Positions 32,950 to 41,521 of a DNA stretch of 64,000 nucleotides are shown piece after piece. The notes under the pieces are model-generated. The model saw only the letters and a list, made by a program, of their open reading frames with translations. It did not search any database and was not told where the DNA came from. This stretch comes from Ruminococcus flavefaciens (lineage in GTDB: Bacteria; Bacillota; Clostridia; Oscillospirales; Ruminococcaceae): the NCBI GenBank assembly GCA_004554385.1, contig SFMO01000193.1, positions 1-64,000 of the forward strand. Direction: 5' to 3'. The position numbers and the translations under genes are program-made. The first letter of the stretch is position 1; each line of letters opens with the position of its first letter.

Positions 32950-33555
32950 TCATTTCCTTTTCAAGAAAAATATTATAAGTGCTGCCGCAAAACTGATCAC
33001 AAGGATAAAAATCACAAGGACTGCCTGCTTTTTTTTGAGATTATCTGCATTCTCCGAAGAGTCATCGTTTATAGGTATATTGTACTGCTTCGCCCACATT
33101 ATAAGGTCTCTGCAGCCGTCACATGACTTATTCAAGGTCAGTATACATCTGCCTCCTGATATCAGTCTGAGATTATTGAAGGTATACTTGCTTATCCCTT
33201 CTATCTCACCACAGTTATAAGTTCTGCCCTTTATTGTGATATTGTCACCGTCAGCTTCAGCTATGACAGCCTTCTCCATACAGGCAGAATATATAAAACT
33301 GAATATCGCACAGATAAAGCACAAAGCTGCCAGTATAATGCCTGATACACTAAAAAGATCCCATCTGAAGAGCTTCATTCCAAGCACGGAAATTCCACAG
33401 GCTAAAGCGCTCCAGCCACACTGTCTGTTTATCTTTATCGCTTCGGCACTGTTTCTGAGCTGAAAGCTGTATGGAGGCATACTGACGTCAGAGCTGCTGA
33501 TAAGATAGTTGACATAAGCGATCTTATCATACAGTGCCTTGTTATTATTGTCCAT
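32950..33555 (-). CDS. Hypothetical membrane protein
   Basis: A 201-residue protein with a pair of hydrophobic helices at about residues 47-90, a soluble region carrying ITIKGRTYNCGEIEGIS (reminiscent of a small beta-barrel or PH-like sheet), and a C-terminal helix (VLVIFILVISFAAALIIFFL) followed by a basic end. It starts five bases after the ylbF-like stop and has no clear ribosome binding site, so translation is probably coupled. No family was recognised. Confidence 0.65.
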   Translation of the reverse strand: MDNNNKALYDKIAYVNYLISSSDVSMPPYSFQLRNSAEAIKINRQCGWSALACGISVLGMKLFRWDLFSVSGIILAALCFICAIFSFIYSACMEKAVIAEADGDNITIKGRTYNCGEIEGISKYTFNNLRLISGGRCILTLNKSCDGCRDLIMWAKQYNIPINDDSSENADNLKKKQAVLVIFILVISFAAALIIFFLKRK

Positions 33556-33560
33556 TTAAA

Positions 33561-33968
33561 TCAGTGACAGCCTGCGCAGGAAGCACAGCTGCCGCTGCAG
33601 CCGCCCTCAGGTATCTGGCAGGTCTCGGGATCCTCGCCGTTAGCGCACATGCTGATTATCTGCTGCATATTGGATACAAGCTTTTCAAGAGCCTGCTGTG
33701 CACCTGAGTAGACTATCATCTTAGGGTTCTTCATTATCTTGTTGTAAACTGTCTTGAGCTCAGTATCAAGAGCCTTGATGTTGTCGGAATCGGGCTCCTC
33801 ACTGCTCATAGCGCTGCCGAGATTCATACGGAGATCCTCAAAATGTGCGATATCCTCCTGAAGCTCCTTGTCGTCGTCGTTAGCCTTCTTAGCCAGCATA
33901 TAAGCTGTATATCTGTCGTCCTGCTGAAGTGCCTTTCCCAGCTCTCTTGTCATTTCCATAATATCCAT
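33561..33968 (-). CDS. YlbF/YmcA family protein with cysteine-rich tail
   Basis: A 135-residue, mostly helical protein of the YlbF/YmcA family. In Bacillus these proteins form a complex with YaaT that affects RNase Y activity, competence and sporulation and binds iron-sulfur clusters. The helical core spans about residues 1-105. The last 30 residues contain seven cysteines, ending in the pattern CxxxCxxCxxC, a plausible cluster or metal site. It lies between miaB and mutS, which is the position of ymcA in Bacillus, supporting the YmcA assignment. Confidence 0.82.
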   Translation of the reverse strand: MDIMEMTRELGKALQQDDRYTAYMLAKKANDDDKELQEDIAHFEDLRMNLGSAMSSEEPDSDNIKALDTELKTVYNKIMKNPKMIVYSGAQQALEKLVSNMQQIISMCANGEDPETCQIPEGGCSGSCASCAGCH

Positions 33969-34016
33969 TTTTATATTCTCCTTTTAATTAATGTTTATCG
34001 GTTTTTTCTGCAAATA

Positions 34017-34805
34017 TCAGCAGATATAATCGAGGTAAAGTCCGTCGAACTCCTCGGAAGTGCCGTCTCCATGCTGGAAATACGACTTTATACCGCTGTT
34101 CGAGTCAATTGTATAAGCTCCCACGAACTCCATATGTTTTATGCCCTTTTCTTCAAGAACAGCATCATACGAAGGGTTCTGCTCGTCGAGAGTGAAGTCA
34201 TAGTGGTCTGTTTGCTTTAATGTACCGTTTTCCCATACATTATACATTATGCTTGCCGAGCCCATATGTCCCCACAGAAGAACAAAATTCCCCGTGTTCT
34301 CGTCATAGCAGAAAGAAGTATGTCCGCCGCCGAACACTCCGAGGTCCTGAAGCTCACACTCCTCATCAAATCTGTAAATGTGTATGCGGAAATCAGCCTC
34401 GCAGGTGCCGTATTTCAGGATAAGCTCGGGGATACCGTCAACATCAAGGTCACGGAGTGCGTACTCGATGCTCGCCATGCCGTTATTCTCCGCAGCTGTC
34501 TCATCGAAGACTCTCTTTACCTCAGCCTGATAAACGGCAGGGTACATATCCATTCGTCCGCCTGCGGAAACCATTCCGTCAGGCTCCTTTGTTGTATCTG
34601 CTTCTGTCTTTGACTCGTCTGTTGTTGAAGCCGCCTCTGTAGTCGTTATCTCAGCAGCCGTTGTATCCTCAGCCGAAGCTGCTGTGGTGCTCACAGGCTC
34701 TGTAGTTGTACTGCCGCTCTCAGATGAAGAGCTGCTATTGCCTGTCTTTCCGCACCCTGCAAGAAGAAGTGCCGCAAAGCATGTCAATGCAATAATTCTT
34801 TTCAT
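34017..34805 (-). CDS. Secreted lipoprotein with Ser/Thr-rich linker
   Basis: A 262-residue lipoprotein. The lipobox LLAGC places the lipidated cysteine at residue 18, and a Ser/Thr/Glu-rich spacer of about 60 residues follows. The C-terminal domain contains ALRDLDVDGIPELILKYG, an acidic DxDxDG loop likely to bind calcium. Similar loops occur in FG-GAP and related repeat proteins of Ruminococcus. The start codon directly abuts the miaB stop. The function is unknown. Confidence 0.75.
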   Translation of the reverse strand: MKRIIALTCFAALLLAGCGKTGNSSSSSESGSTTTEPVSTTAASAEDTTAAEITTTEAASTTDESKTEADTTKEPDGMVSAGGRMDMYPAVYQAEVKRVFDETAAENNGMASIEYALRDLDVDGIPELILKYGTCEADFRIHIYRFDEECELQDLGVFGGGHTSFCYDENTGNFVLLWGHMGSASIMYNVWENGTLKQTDHYDFTLDEQNPSYDAVLEEKGIKHMEFVGAYTIDSNSGIKSYFQHGDGTSEEFDGLYLDYIC

Positions 34806-36185
34806 TTATATTGTTCCTTTCTTTATATGTCCTGTAACAGCCCAGTTCATGGCATCGGTTATCTCAATGTCAACGAACTGACCTATAAGGGAGCTGTCTC
34901 CCTCGAACTCAACTATTATGAACTCACTGCTCTTTCCTGTGAGCCAGCCTTTTTTCTTTTTTGAAGTCCCGTCTGCAAGAACTCTCATGGTCCTGCCGAT
35001 AAAGCGCTTGTAGTGCTCTGTGGAGACCTGACGCTGTACCTCAAGGAGCTCCCTCATACGCCGTCCCTTTTCCTCGTCTGAGGTACCGTCGGGCATTTCC
35101 GCCGCTTTGGTGCCTGTGCGCTTTGAGTATATAAATGAGTAGATATTGTCATACTTCACATTTTTTATCACATCAAGTGTTGCACGGAACTCCTCATCTG
35201 TCTCGTCGGGGAATCCGACGATAATATCGGTAGTAAGGGAGAAATCAGGGTCACGGCTGCGTATCATGTCCACTATGCCGAGGTACTTGTCTATGGTATA
35301 TCTGCGGTTCATGCGGTGCAGCACATCACTGCTTCCGCTCTGTACGGGAAGGTGAAGGTGCTTTGCCACTTTTTCGCAGTCGAAAATGGCGTCGATAAGC
35401 TCCTTTGAAGCGTCCTTCGGGTGTGAGGACATGAAGCGTATCCAGAAATCGCCCTCTATTTTGTTCAGCTCGCGGAGAAGCTGAGGGAAGCTGCACTTGC
35501 CGTCAAGGTCATTGCCGTAGGAATTGACATTCTGTCCAAGCAGCATTATCTCCTTGTAGCCCTGAGCTGCCAGCTGCCTTACCTCCTCGATTATATCCTC
35601 GGGACGGCGGCTGCGCTCACGTCCGCGGACGTAGGGCACTATACAGTATGTGCAGAAGTTATTGCAGCCGAACATTATGGGCACAGAAGCCTTGTAGCTG
35701 CTGTCCCTGACCTGCTCAGCCACCTCCGAAAAGTCATCGTACTCGCTGATATCTGCCGAGAATTTTGCTCCCTTTACAGCCTCCAGCAGAAGCTTAGGAA
35801 GAGCGCTTATGGCAGAAGTTCCAAGAACAAGGTCTACCTGGGGATATGACTTTTTTATCTTATCGGCAATATGGCTCTGAGCCGTCATACAGCCTGCAAT
35901 ACCGATGATAAGGGACGGTCTGAGTTCCTTCAGCTTCTTCATGCTGCCCACAATGCCGAAAACTCTGTCCTCGGCGCTCTCGCGTACTGCACAGGTGTTG
36001 AGTATGATAAGGTCAGCCTCATGCTCGTCCTCGGTGAAGCCGTAGCCCATTTTTTTCAGCAGTCCCTTTATCTTTTCGCCGTCGGATACGTTCAGCTGAC
36101 AGCCGAAGCTTCGGATATAAGCTTTTCGGGGCTTATTGCCCAGCAGTGCATTTATTTCACTTATTTCAACGGTATTGTCCTTCAA
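34806..36185 (-). CDS. miaB: tRNA-2-methylthio-N6-dimethylallyladenosine synthase
   Basis: A 459-residue radical-SAM methylthiotransferase acting on i6A37 of tRNA, the product of MiaA. The N-terminal UPF0004 domain holds the auxiliary-cluster cysteines (SFGCQLN, NTCAVRESAEDR, AGCM). The radical-SAM motif is FGCNNFCTYCIVPYVRGRERSR, and a C-terminal TRAM domain follows (IGRTMRVLADGTSKKKKG). Translation appears to start at TTG, eight bases after GAGG. A TTGCAT-17-TATAAT promoter precedes it, so miaB is probably first in the long mutS/mutL/hfq transcript. Confidence 0.95.
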   Translation of the reverse strand: MKDNTVEISEINALLGNKPRKAYIRSFGCQLNVSDGEKIKGLLKKMGYGFTEDEHEADLIILNTCAVRESAEDRVFGIVGSMKKLKELRPSLIIGIAGCMTAQSHIADKIKKSYPQVDLVLGTSAISALPKLLLEAVKGAKFSADISEYDDFSEVAEQVRDSSYKASVPIMFGCNNFCTYCIVPYVRGRERSRRPEDIIEEVRQLAAQGYKEIMLLGQNVNSYGNDLDGKCSFPQLLRELNKIEGDFWIRFMSSHPKDASKELIDAIFDCEKVAKHLHLPVQSGSSDVLHRMNRRYTIDKYLGIVDMIRSRDPDFSLTTDIIVGFPDETDEEFRATLDVIKNVKYDNIYSFIYSKRTGTKAAEMPDGTSDEEKGRRMRELLEVQRQVSTEHYKRFIGRTMRVLADGTSKKKKGWLTGKSSEFIIVEFEGDSSLIGQFVDIEITDAMNWAVTGHIKKGTI

Positions 36186-36225
36186 TTAAAGAACCTCGCC
36201 TTCCTTGAAAATCCTGTAATAAATT

Positions 36226-36254
36226 ATTATACCACATTATATATTATAATGCAA
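36226..36254 (-). promoter_or_regulatory. Promoter of miaB and downstream genes
   Basis: On the minus strand TTGCAT (36249-36254), 17 bases, TATAAT (36226-36231). It is divergent from the promoter at 36291. Confidence 0.6.
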
Positions 36255-36290
36255 GATTTTTTTAGCTGTCGGCAACACATGACAAAATTC

Positions 36291-36319
36291 TTGACAAATC
36301 GGGGCTGCTGAGTTAAGAT
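36291..36319 (+). promoter_or_regulatory. Promoter of the lipoprotein hydrolase gene
   Basis: TTGACA (36291-36296), 17 bases, TAAGAT (36314-36319). The gene's AAGGGG and ATG follow about 65 bases downstream. Confidence 0.65.
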
Positions 36320-36391
36320 TATTTTAAGTAAAAGAAGATATACTGTAAAATGTGGAAGTATATACCGGCTCTCACGAAAGGGGTATTGAAT

Positions 36392-37255
36392 ATGTTGAAC
36401 TTAAAGAAAGCCGCAGCTTTGCTGCTCTCATCACTGTTAGCCGTTTCATCGCTCTCTGCCTGCAATGAGAAGAAGCCGACGGATACTGTCGGCGCAAAGG
36501 AGCTTAAGGTCACATTCCTCGACGTAGGAAAGGCTGACGCTATGGTGCTCCGTTCCGAGACATCAACTGTTGTCATAGACTGCGGCGAAAAGGGCGACGG
36601 AAAGAAGATAGCCTCTCTCCTTGAGGAAAGCGGCACTACTGTTATCGATTACCTCATTATCACTCACTTCGACAAGGACCACGTAGGCGGAGCTTCAAAG
36701 GTGCTGAAGACCTTCGATGTGAAGAACGTGCTCACGCCTGATTATGAGGGCAATGTCAGCGAATACGAAAAATTCGCCGAGGCTCTTGCCGCCGAGAATA
36801 CCAACTCAATGAAGCTCACCGAGGATATATCCTTTACCCTCGACGATGTTGACTATACCGTATATGCCCCGAAAAAGGACTCCTACGGCGAAGATGACAG
36901 CTCCGAGAACGATTTCTCCCTTGTAACAAAGGCAGTCCACCACAACAACACCCTTCTGTTTACGGGCGACGCTATGGAGCAGAGGCTTGATGAGATAATG
37001 GACATCGGAAAGTGTACACTGCTGAAGGTACCGTATCACGGCAGAAAACTGGATAATCTCAGCGATTTTCTGAAGGCTGTCACTCCGAAATGTGCAGTGG
37101 TATGCACTGATTCAAGCACATTTTCGGGAAAGGTACAGGACGCACTGAAGGAGATGGATATAACTACCTACGCTACCTGCTTCAACGGTGAGATCTCAGC
37201 TGTAAGCGACGGAAGCAAGATAACCATAGCTGTCGAAAAGGGCAGCGCACTTTAA
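36392..37255 (+). CDS. ComEC/Rec2-like metallo-beta-lactamase fold lipoprotein
   Basis: A 287-residue lipoprotein. The signal peptide ends at the lipobox SLSAC. The rest is a metallo-beta-lactamase domain of the type found at the C-terminus of ComEC: VTFLDVGKADAMVLRSETS, VIDCGEKGDG, and the metal motif LIITHFDKDHVGG. LLFTGDAMEQRL and KVPYHGRKLDN follow. Stand-alone extracellular members probably hydrolyse phosphodiesters, perhaps extracellular DNA. The chosen ATG lies eight bases after AAGGGG. It is a single-gene transcript with its own promoter and terminator. Confidence 0.85.
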   Translation: MLNLKKAAALLLSSLLAVSSLSACNEKKPTDTVGAKELKVTFLDVGKADAMVLRSETSTVVIDCGEKGDGKKIASLLEESGTTVIDYLIITHFDKDHVGGASKVLKTFDVKNVLTPDYEGNVSEYEKFAEALAAENTNSMKLTEDISFTLDDVDYTVYAPKKDSYGEDDSSENDFSLVTKAVHHNNTLLFTGDAMEQRLDEIMDIGKCTLLKVPYHGRKLDNLSDFLKAVTPKCAVVCTDSSTFSGKVQDALKEMDITTYATCFNGEISAVSDGSKITIAVEKGSAL

Positions 37256-37305
37256 CATACAGAACTGCATGGAGTTTCACCTCCATTGACAGGATCAGGG
37301 CTTAT

Positions 37306-37344
37306 AACTGCTGTGCTCAATACTGCGGGCACGGCAGTTTTTTT
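37306..37344 (+). terminator. Terminator of the lipoprotein hydrolase gene
   Basis: Eleven-base arms with one wobble pair (AACTGCTGTGC and GCACGGCAGTT) are followed by a run of seven T. A small hairpin at 37270-37285 precedes it. Confidence 0.85.
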
Positions 37345-37355
37345 GTATATATATA

Positions 37356-37384
37356 TTGACATTGCACCAGTATAATGATATAAT
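37356..37384 (+). promoter_or_regulatory. Perfect consensus promoter of the membrane GGDEF gene
   Basis: TTGACA (37356-37361), exactly 17 bases, TATAAT (37379-37384). The ATG is 50 bases downstream, after AGGTGA. Confidence 0.8.
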
Positions 37385-37434
37385 AAACATATATCTATAT
37401 TGATAAAATATATTGTCTGTCATGAGGTGATCCA

Positions 37435-38811
37435 ATGAGTAAACAGGAGAGAATAATTCATACAAGCAAGCGCAATTTTATCATAGCTATCGCTTTGCTT
37501 TTGCTGACGAATATCCTTATGGCTCTTACACTGTCAACACTCGCAAAAAGGAATCTGCGTGAACAGATAGATCAGCGTATGCTCGATATTTCAAACACTG
37601 CGGCTTATATGCTTAACGGTGACGAGCTTAAACTTCTGAAAAAGGAAGACGAAGGTACCGAAAGCTATAACCGTGCACTGGATACTCTCAGAGCTTTTCA
37701 GGAAAATATCCAGCTGGACTATATCTATGGTATAAGGCAAATGCCCGACGGCTCATTTACCTTCACAATAGATCCCACCGTTGAAGACCCCGGAGAATTC
37801 GGCTCACCTACCGTTTCCACAGAGGCTCTCAGAAGCGCTGCAAACGGTGTTGCCGCTGTTGACAAAAAAGCATATACCGATGAATGGGGACGCTTCTACT
37901 CGGCATACAGCCCCGTATTCGATTCTGACGGAAATGTGGCAGGCATTGTCGGAGTTGACTTCGACGCAAAATGGTACGACGACAAGCTCAACGGCAACAG
38001 AACGACCTCAATAATTATTCTTATGACAGCCCTTACTATCGCTATCATACTTTCATTCGTCGTAATGTCCCAGAACAGAAAGCGTTTCTCACTGATGATG
38101 AAGGAGATTGAAAATATTGATCTCGCCACACAGAGCCTGAGCAGGGCCATGATGCAGACTTCCATAAAGAAGCTGGATGAACTGCCTGACAGCGAAAGGG
38201 AGCTTCTCAAAACTCTTGCAGACGGTGAGGAAAACAAGCACTCCTTCCATGACGAATATGAGGAAGTAACTACAAACCTCCACTCTGTCTGCCGAAAGCT
38301 GGACAAGTATGCCAGGTATGTGGATTCAAACTTATACAAGGACACGCTTACCAATACACAAAACAAGGCAGCCTATAAAAACGCCATAAGAAAGCTTGAC
38401 GATGACATAAAGGAAAACAATCCTAGATTTTCCATTGCATTTTTCGACCTCAACGGCCTTGAACACATAAACGCTCACTACGGATTTGAAGCAGGTGATG
38501 AGCTTATGCGCAACGCTGCAAGAATACTTAAAAAGGTGTTCGGAAACGACAATGTATTCCGTGTTGCAGGCGACGAGTTCATCGCTATCATGCGGGACAA
38601 GGGCATCGTCGATATGGATGAGTGCTTCCAGAGCTTTGATTACGAGCTGAAGCTCTTCAACGAAAGCGGCAAGATATCTCATAAACTCGGTATCGCCAAG
38701 GGCTCAGCAGTGTATGATCCGAATGCGCATGAAAGCTACCGTCATGTTTTCATCATTGCAAGAGAGAATATGAAAAAGAATAAGGAAAAATACTACAGCA
38801 GCAAGAAATAA
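37435..38811 (+). CDS. Membrane sensor GGDEF protein with AGDEF active site
   Basis: A 458-residue protein. An N-terminal membrane helix (about residues 13-33) is followed by an external sensor of about 150 residues with Cache-like features (YGIRQMPDGSFTFTIDP, VAGIVGVDFDAKWY), a second helix near residues 190-212, a linker and a C-terminal GGDEF domain. The active-site loop reads RVAGDEFIAIM, with Ala for the first Gly. Such variants are sometimes active and sometimes only bind GTP or c-di-GMP. No inhibitory RxxD site is seen. The gene is transcribed alone. The signal sensed is unknown. Confidence 0.87.
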   Translation: MSKQERIIHTSKRNFIIAIALLLLTNILMALTLSTLAKRNLREQIDQRMLDISNTAAYMLNGDELKLLKKEDEGTESYNRALDTLRAFQENIQLDYIYGIRQMPDGSFTFTIDPTVEDPGEFGSPTVSTEALRSAANGVAAVDKKAYTDEWGRFYSAYSPVFDSDGNVAGIVGVDFDAKWYDDKLNGNRTTSIIILMTALTIAIILSFVVMSQNRKRFSLMMKEIENIDLATQSLSRAMMQTSIKKLDELPDSERELLKTLADGEENKHSFHDEYEEVTTNLHSVCRKLDKYARYVDSNLYKDTLTNTQNKAAYKNAIRKLDDDIKENNPRFSIAFFDLNGLEHINAHYGFEAGDELMRNAARILKKVFGNDNVFRVAGDEFIAIMRDKGIVDMDECFQSFDYELKLFNESGKISHKLGIAKGSAVYDPNAHESYRHVFIIARENMKKNKEKYYSSKK

Positions 38812-38817
38812 CCCTTC

Positions 38818-38850
38818 AAAGACCTGATGGCTTTTATCAGGTCTTTTTTT
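38818..38850 (+). terminator. Terminator of the membrane GGDEF gene
   Basis: Ten-base arms AAGACCTGAT/ATCAGGTCTT are followed by a run of T, six bases beyond the stop codon. Confidence 0.9.
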
Positions 38851-38890
38851 GCGCATTTTTTCTGATGAGGATAATTTTTTTCCGCGAGTG

Positions 38891-38919
38891 TTGCTTTTTT
38901 CACAACAACATGTTATAAT
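38891..38919 (+). promoter_or_regulatory. Promoter of purA
   Basis: TTGCTT (38891-38896), 17 bases, TATAAT (38914-38919). Confidence 0.6.
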
Positions 38920-38941
38920 ATATTGTAAGTGTGCTTTTTCG

Positions 38942-38958
38942 GCAGACACCTGTCTGCC
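38942..38958 (+). promoter_or_regulatory. Hairpin in the purA leader
   Basis: GGCAGAC-ACC(T)-GTCTGCC is flanked by TGTGC and GCACA that could extend the stem. It has no T-run and the leader is too short for a purine riboswitch aptamer, so it may only stabilise the mRNA. Confidence 0.45.
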
Positions 38959-38992
38959 TGCACAAATAAATTTTATGAAAAGAGGAAAACAA

Positions 38993-40270
38993 ATGCCTGC
39001 AAATATTGTAGTCGGAACTCAATGGGGAGACGAAGGAAAGGGTAAGATCATCGATATCCTCGCTTCCCGTGCAGACGTTGTAGTCCGCTCACAGGGCGGT
39101 AACAACGCAGGTCACACTGTTGTAAATAACGGTGAGGTTTACAAGCTTCACCTTGTACCATCGGGTATTCTCTACCCCAACGCTCTCAACCTCATCGGCG
39201 CAGGTGTAGTTCTCGATCCCAAGGACTTTATCGGCGAGCTGGACAGCCTTGAATCAAGAGGCATCAAGACTCAGGGGCACCTCAAGGTTGATCCCCGTGC
39301 TCAGATCGTTATGCCCTGGCATATCGCTCTCGACGGCCTTTCAGAGGCTTTCCGCGGCGGCAAGGACATCGGAACTACAAAGAGAGGTATCGGACCTACA
39401 TACATGGATAAGTACGAGCGCTGCGGCATCCGTATGTATGACCTTGTTCACCCTGAGGTCCTGGCTGAAAAGATACAGTCCACAGGTAAGCTCAAGAACG
39501 AGATAATCACTAAGGTATACGGCGGTGAGGCTTTCGACCTCGACGCTGTAACAAAGGAATATACCGAGTACGGCAAGAGACTCCTCCCCTACATGGACGA
39601 CGTTTCCGTTCTCACATTCGAGGCTCACAAGGCAGGCAAGACTATCATGTTCGAGGGCGCTCAGGCTACTCTCCTTGACATCGACTTCGGCACATACCCA
39701 TACGTTACTTCTTCACATCCGCTCTCAGCAGGCGTTTGCGTAGGTACAGGCGTAGGTCCTAAGGTCATCACCAACATCATCGGTGTTGCCAAGGCATATA
39801 CTACCCGTGTGGGCAAGGGTCCTTTCCCAACAGAGCTCGATGACGCTACAGGCGATCAGATCAGAAACGTAGGCGGCGAGTTCGGTACTACTACAGGAAG
39901 ACCAAGAAGAACAGGCTGGTTCGACGCTGTTATCGTCCGCCACTCAGTAAGAGTAAACGGTCTCGACAGCCTCGCTATCAACAAGCTTGATACTCTCGCA
40001 AATATCGACACTCTCAAGATGTGCGTGGCTTACAAGAAGCCCGACGGCAGCATCATCAAGGAGTTCCCGCCGACACTTGAGGAGCTTGAAGGATGCGAGC
40101 CTATCTATGAAGAGTTCCCGGGATTTACTGAGGACATCTCAAAGTGCACAAGCTTTGATGAGCTCCCTGCTAACTGCAAGAGCTACATCGCTCGCCTTGA
40201 AGAGCTGGTCGGCTGCCACGTAAGCATGGTCGGCATTGGTCCTGACAGAGCTCAGATACTGGAAAGATAA
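38993..40270 (+). CDS. purA: Adenylosuccinate synthetase
   Basis: A 425-residue enzyme that condenses IMP and aspartate with GTP hydrolysis in AMP synthesis. It has the N-terminal VVGTQWGDEGKGKIID nucleotide loop, NAGHTVV, TKRGIGPTYMDKYER and the C-terminal GIGPDRAQILER. Codon usage is strongly biased toward a few codons, as in highly expressed neighbours. The ATG follows AGAGGAAAAC. It is flanked by its own promoter and a hairpin, so it is probably monocistronic with some read-through. Confidence 0.97.
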   Translation: MPANIVVGTQWGDEGKGKIIDILASRADVVVRSQGGNNAGHTVVNNGEVYKLHLVPSGILYPNALNLIGAGVVLDPKDFIGELDSLESRGIKTQGHLKVDPRAQIVMPWHIALDGLSEAFRGGKDIGTTKRGIGPTYMDKYERCGIRMYDLVHPEVLAEKIQSTGKLKNEIITKVYGGEAFDLDAVTKEYTEYGKRLLPYMDDVSVLTFEAHKAGKTIMFEGAQATLLDIDFGTYPYVTSSHPLSAGVCVGTGVGPKVITNIIGVAKAYTTRVGKGPFPTELDDATGDQIRNVGGEFGTTTGRPRRTGWFDAVIVRHSVRVNGLDSLAINKLDTLANIDTLKMCVAYKKPDGSIIKEFPPTLEELEGCEPIYEEFPGFTEDISKCTSFDELPANCKSYIARLEELVGCHVSMVGIGPDRAQILER

Positions 40271-40280
40271 AAAACGCATC

Positions 40281-40304
40281 AGCCGCTTAGGCGGCTGTTT
40301 GCTT
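40281..40304 (+). terminator. Weak terminator after purA
   Basis: AGCCGC-TTAG-GCGGCT is followed by GTTTGCTT, a poor T-run. No separate promoter was found for the next gene, which begins 32 bases later, so read-through from purA is likely. Confidence 0.55.
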
Positions 40305-40336
40305 ATACTATGCGCTTTTCTGAAGGGAGGCTTTGT

Positions 40337-41521
40337 ATGAAATTCACTAAAAGATTATTAGCTGCTGTCTCAGCTCTTGCCCTCATAAGCAGTTTTTCAC
40401 TGCCGTGTACGGCTTATGCTGTCAGCACCTCTGAACCCGTATTATCGCAAAACATTGTTTTTGCCTCTGCCGATGACGCTGCAGTACAGATGAGAAAATA
40501 TCTGAAAAACAGAAACACCGATTTTGAAATTGAAATATCTTCGTCTGTGGCTTCGGTTGAAACCGTCGGTCAGATAATGATGTACAAGGCCTTCGATGAA
40601 ACAGGCTCGGGCACTGAGGGAGATTATCTCCGCTTCGCAGTAAAAAAGCTGAGCTGCCAGATATACCTGAAGAACAGCTCATTCAGACTGGTGTATCATA
40701 TTTCTTACTATACCACCGTTGAGGAAGAGGCTGTTCTCTCAAAAAGAATAGACAGCATCCTTTCTTCCGTAAGCGCAGACGGCCTTTCGGACTACAACAA
40801 AGCCCTGCTGCTTTACAGGTACGTCACATCAAATGTGACCTACTCACCTGATATATCGAACAAATACGCCTATACAGCCTACGGCGCTGTCATCAACGGA
40901 AACGCAGTCTGCCAGGGCGTGGCTCAGCTGCTGTACAGGCTCTATAACGAGTCGGGTATACCATGCCGCATAATCGCTGGCATTGCCCGTGACTCCAGCG
41001 GCCAAAAAGAAGACAGTGCTCATGTATGGCTCATTACAAAAATCAACGGTAAATACTACCTATCCGACCCCACATGGGATCTCGGAGCTTCAGGCGATAA
41101 CTTCCGCTATTTTCTCAAGGGCTCATATGACTTCGACAGCACAAGAGTCATGAAGCACATTCCTCAGAACGATAACGGACTTACCTTCCCCGAATATGAT
41201 TCGGAAAACTTCAGAAATGCGTATCCAATCTATACGGAAAACGCGCCGTCTCCCTACTGCACAAAGGGCGATATAAACGGTGACCGTAAGATCAACGCCG
41301 TGGACGCTTCCGCCATACTCAGCGACTACAGCAGAGTTTCCACAAACGGCATAAGCGCATTTACCCAACTGCAGAACAACTGCTCAGATATAAACGGCGA
41401 TAATAGCATCAATGCTGTTGATGCCTCCTGCGTTCTTGCGTACTATGCTTTTGTATCCTGCGGCGGAAAAGACTCTATAGATAAATATATTAAAAACGAG
41501 GTGTTGAAAAATGTACGATGA
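40337..41521 (+). CDS. Secreted transglutaminase-like protein with dockerin
   Basis: A 394-residue exported protein. A signal peptide (about residues 1-29, ending SLPCTAYAV) is followed by a transglutaminase-like (cysteine protease fold) domain. The catalytic triad is visible as GNAVCQGVAQLLYRL (Cys), EDSAHVWLI (His) and YLSDPTWDLG (Asp). The C-terminus is a dockerin with two loops, GDINGDRKINAVDASAIL and DINGDNSINAVDASCVL. It should attach to a cohesin scaffold. Cross-linking or proteolysis of cellulosome or cell-wall proteins is possible; the substrate is unknown. The ATG follows GGGAGG. It overlaps the next gene by 11 bases. Confidence 0.9.
   Translation: MKFTKRLLAAVSALALISSFSLPCTAYAVSTSEPVLSQNIVFASADDAAVQMRKYLKNRNTDFEIEISSSVASVETVGQIMMYKAFDETGSGTEGDYLRFAVKKLSCQIYLKNSSFRLVYHISYYTTVEEEAVLSKRIDSILSSVSADGLSDYNKALLLYRYVTSNVTYSPDISNKYAYTAYGAVINGNAVCQGVAQLLYRLYNESGIPCRIIAGIARDSSGQKEDSAHVWLITKINGKYYLSDPTWDLGASGDNFRYFLKGSYDFDSTRVMKHIPQNDNGLTFPEYDSENFRNAYPIYTENAPSPYCTKGDINGDRKINAVDASAILSDYSRVSTNGISAFTQLQNNCSDINGDNSINAVDASCVLAYYAFVSCGGKDSIDKYIKNEVLKNVR

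Noticed and set aside
38920..38992. Purine riboswitch before purA
   Set aside because: The leader is too short and lacks the three-stem aptamer and its conserved loops.
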